From: Methanococcus maripaludis C5
Lineage (GTDB): Archaea > AGJL01 > Methanococci > Methanococcales > Methanococcaceae
NCBI RefSeq assembly: GCF_000016125.1
Contig: NC_009135.1
Coordinates: 1,364,001-1,428,000 of the forward strand
DNA length: 64,000 bases
Reading direction: 5' to 3'
Shown here: positions 63,770 through 64,000 of the stretch, one piece after another
How positions within the stretch are numbered: position 1 is the first letter of the stretch
Layout: each line of letters begins with the position of its first letter
The notes under the pieces: generated by a model
The model's input: the letters and a program-made list of their open reading frames with translations, nothing else
What the model was told of the DNA's origin: nothing
Database searches by the model: none
Program-made: the position numbers and the translations under genes

Positions 63770-64000
63770 AAGGGTTACCTCGTTTGTTTTTAGCTTTTTG
63801 GAAGAATTACCTAAAAATTATGGTTCTTTTGAGTTTGGATTCATGAGAATATCACCCCCATTATTATAACTTATACGATAGTGATTGTAGTTACATATGT
63901 GTAAGTATATCTGTGCCGCAGGCCCTATATAAACTTATCCATAAGTGTATGTAGAAACAGTAATAGGATAACTTTCATTTTTGGAAAAAGATATTATATA
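63770..64000 (+). promoter_or_regulatory. Promoter region with ACTTAT operator-like palindrome
   Basis: No gene is seen. CCTATATAAA (63924-63933) is a good rightward TATA box, overlapped by ACTTAT-CC-ATAAGT (63933-63946), a perfect palindrome. Related half-sites lie at 63869-63876 and 63901-63906. It probably drives a regulated gene starting just beyond the window, such as an element repressor. Confidence 0.45.

Larger units (their letters stand above)
59751..64000. mobile_element. Left part of an integrated element in tRNA-Leu (right end outside window)
   Basis: The tRNA 3' fragment marks the distal attachment site. Given its leftward orientation, the element should lie to its right and end at an intact tRNA-Leu beyond 64000. 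Inside lie a MazEF-like pair, gene debris, a tyrosine integrase and a GIY-YIG/DUF4357 protein, all typical accessory cargo. No capsid or replication gene is seen in this part, so virus or plasmid origin is undecided. Confidence 0.55.

Overview
The window is AT-rich, gene-dense euryarchaeal DNA. Its gene content points to a mesophilic Methanococcus, most likely M. maripaludis or a close relative: a formylmethanofuran dehydrogenase operon, tetrahydromethanopterin genes (mptB, mptD), sn-glycerol-1-phosphate dehydrogenase, archaeal-type RNA polymerase, prefoldin and proteasome genes, an EppA/Epd type IV pilin locus, an in-frame UGA read as selenocysteine, and ribosome binding sites of the GGTGAT type. 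Species assignment is from recognition of gene content and order, not from a database search.

Layout. 1-4650 (+): information-processing run: proteasome alpha (partial), SBDS, L37Ae, RpoP (46 aa), Brix protein, Pcc1, prefoldin beta, DHH phosphoesterase, MptD and a small protein. 4650-13163 (-): type IV pilus locus with prepilin peptidase EppA, three short pilins (EpdA, EpdB, EpdC), and seven membrane or exported accessory proteins. 13245-13931: MptB. 14230-28100: a molybdenum/tungsten island. Two complete oxyanion ABC transporters flank moeA and the divergent fmdE-A-C-B operon (FmdC carries a fused FmdD domain; FmdB has Sec121). Dyads built on GTAATTAC, and a shared CGGAA-N6-TTCCG hairpin just upstream of both binding-protein genes, suggest common control. 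28150-34680: a frameshifted aldo-keto reductase, a DUF434 protein, GlyRS, a CitG-like protein, XTP/dITP pyrophosphatase and two unknown proteins. 34731-34960: a GC island (about 43% GC, AT-rich flanks) without a gene, a candidate structured RNA. 35047-50462: PpaC, two sodium:solute symporters, HemL, EgsA, QueC, NrdD, Trm1, a polar amino acid ABC transporter, a TPR protein broken by a frameshift and an ArsC/LMW-phosphatase protein.

50596-59030 (-): a probable surface metal or corrinoid-related system. It has a 2110-residue CobN-like protein with signal peptide, six near-identical N-terminal repeats and a C-terminal membrane anchor, followed by a DUF2162 membrane protein, an ExbB/TolQ-type channel and an ExbD-like DUF2149 protein. 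A decayed second copy of the CobN C-terminus lies between them.

59751-64000: the left end of an integrated element. A 3' fragment of tRNA-Leu(UAA), starting exactly at the anticodon loop, is followed by GATCGGA repeats, a MazEF-like toxin-antitoxin pair, gene debris, a tyrosine integrase and a GIY-YIG/DUF4357 protein. The element probably continues past the window to an intact tRNA-Leu.
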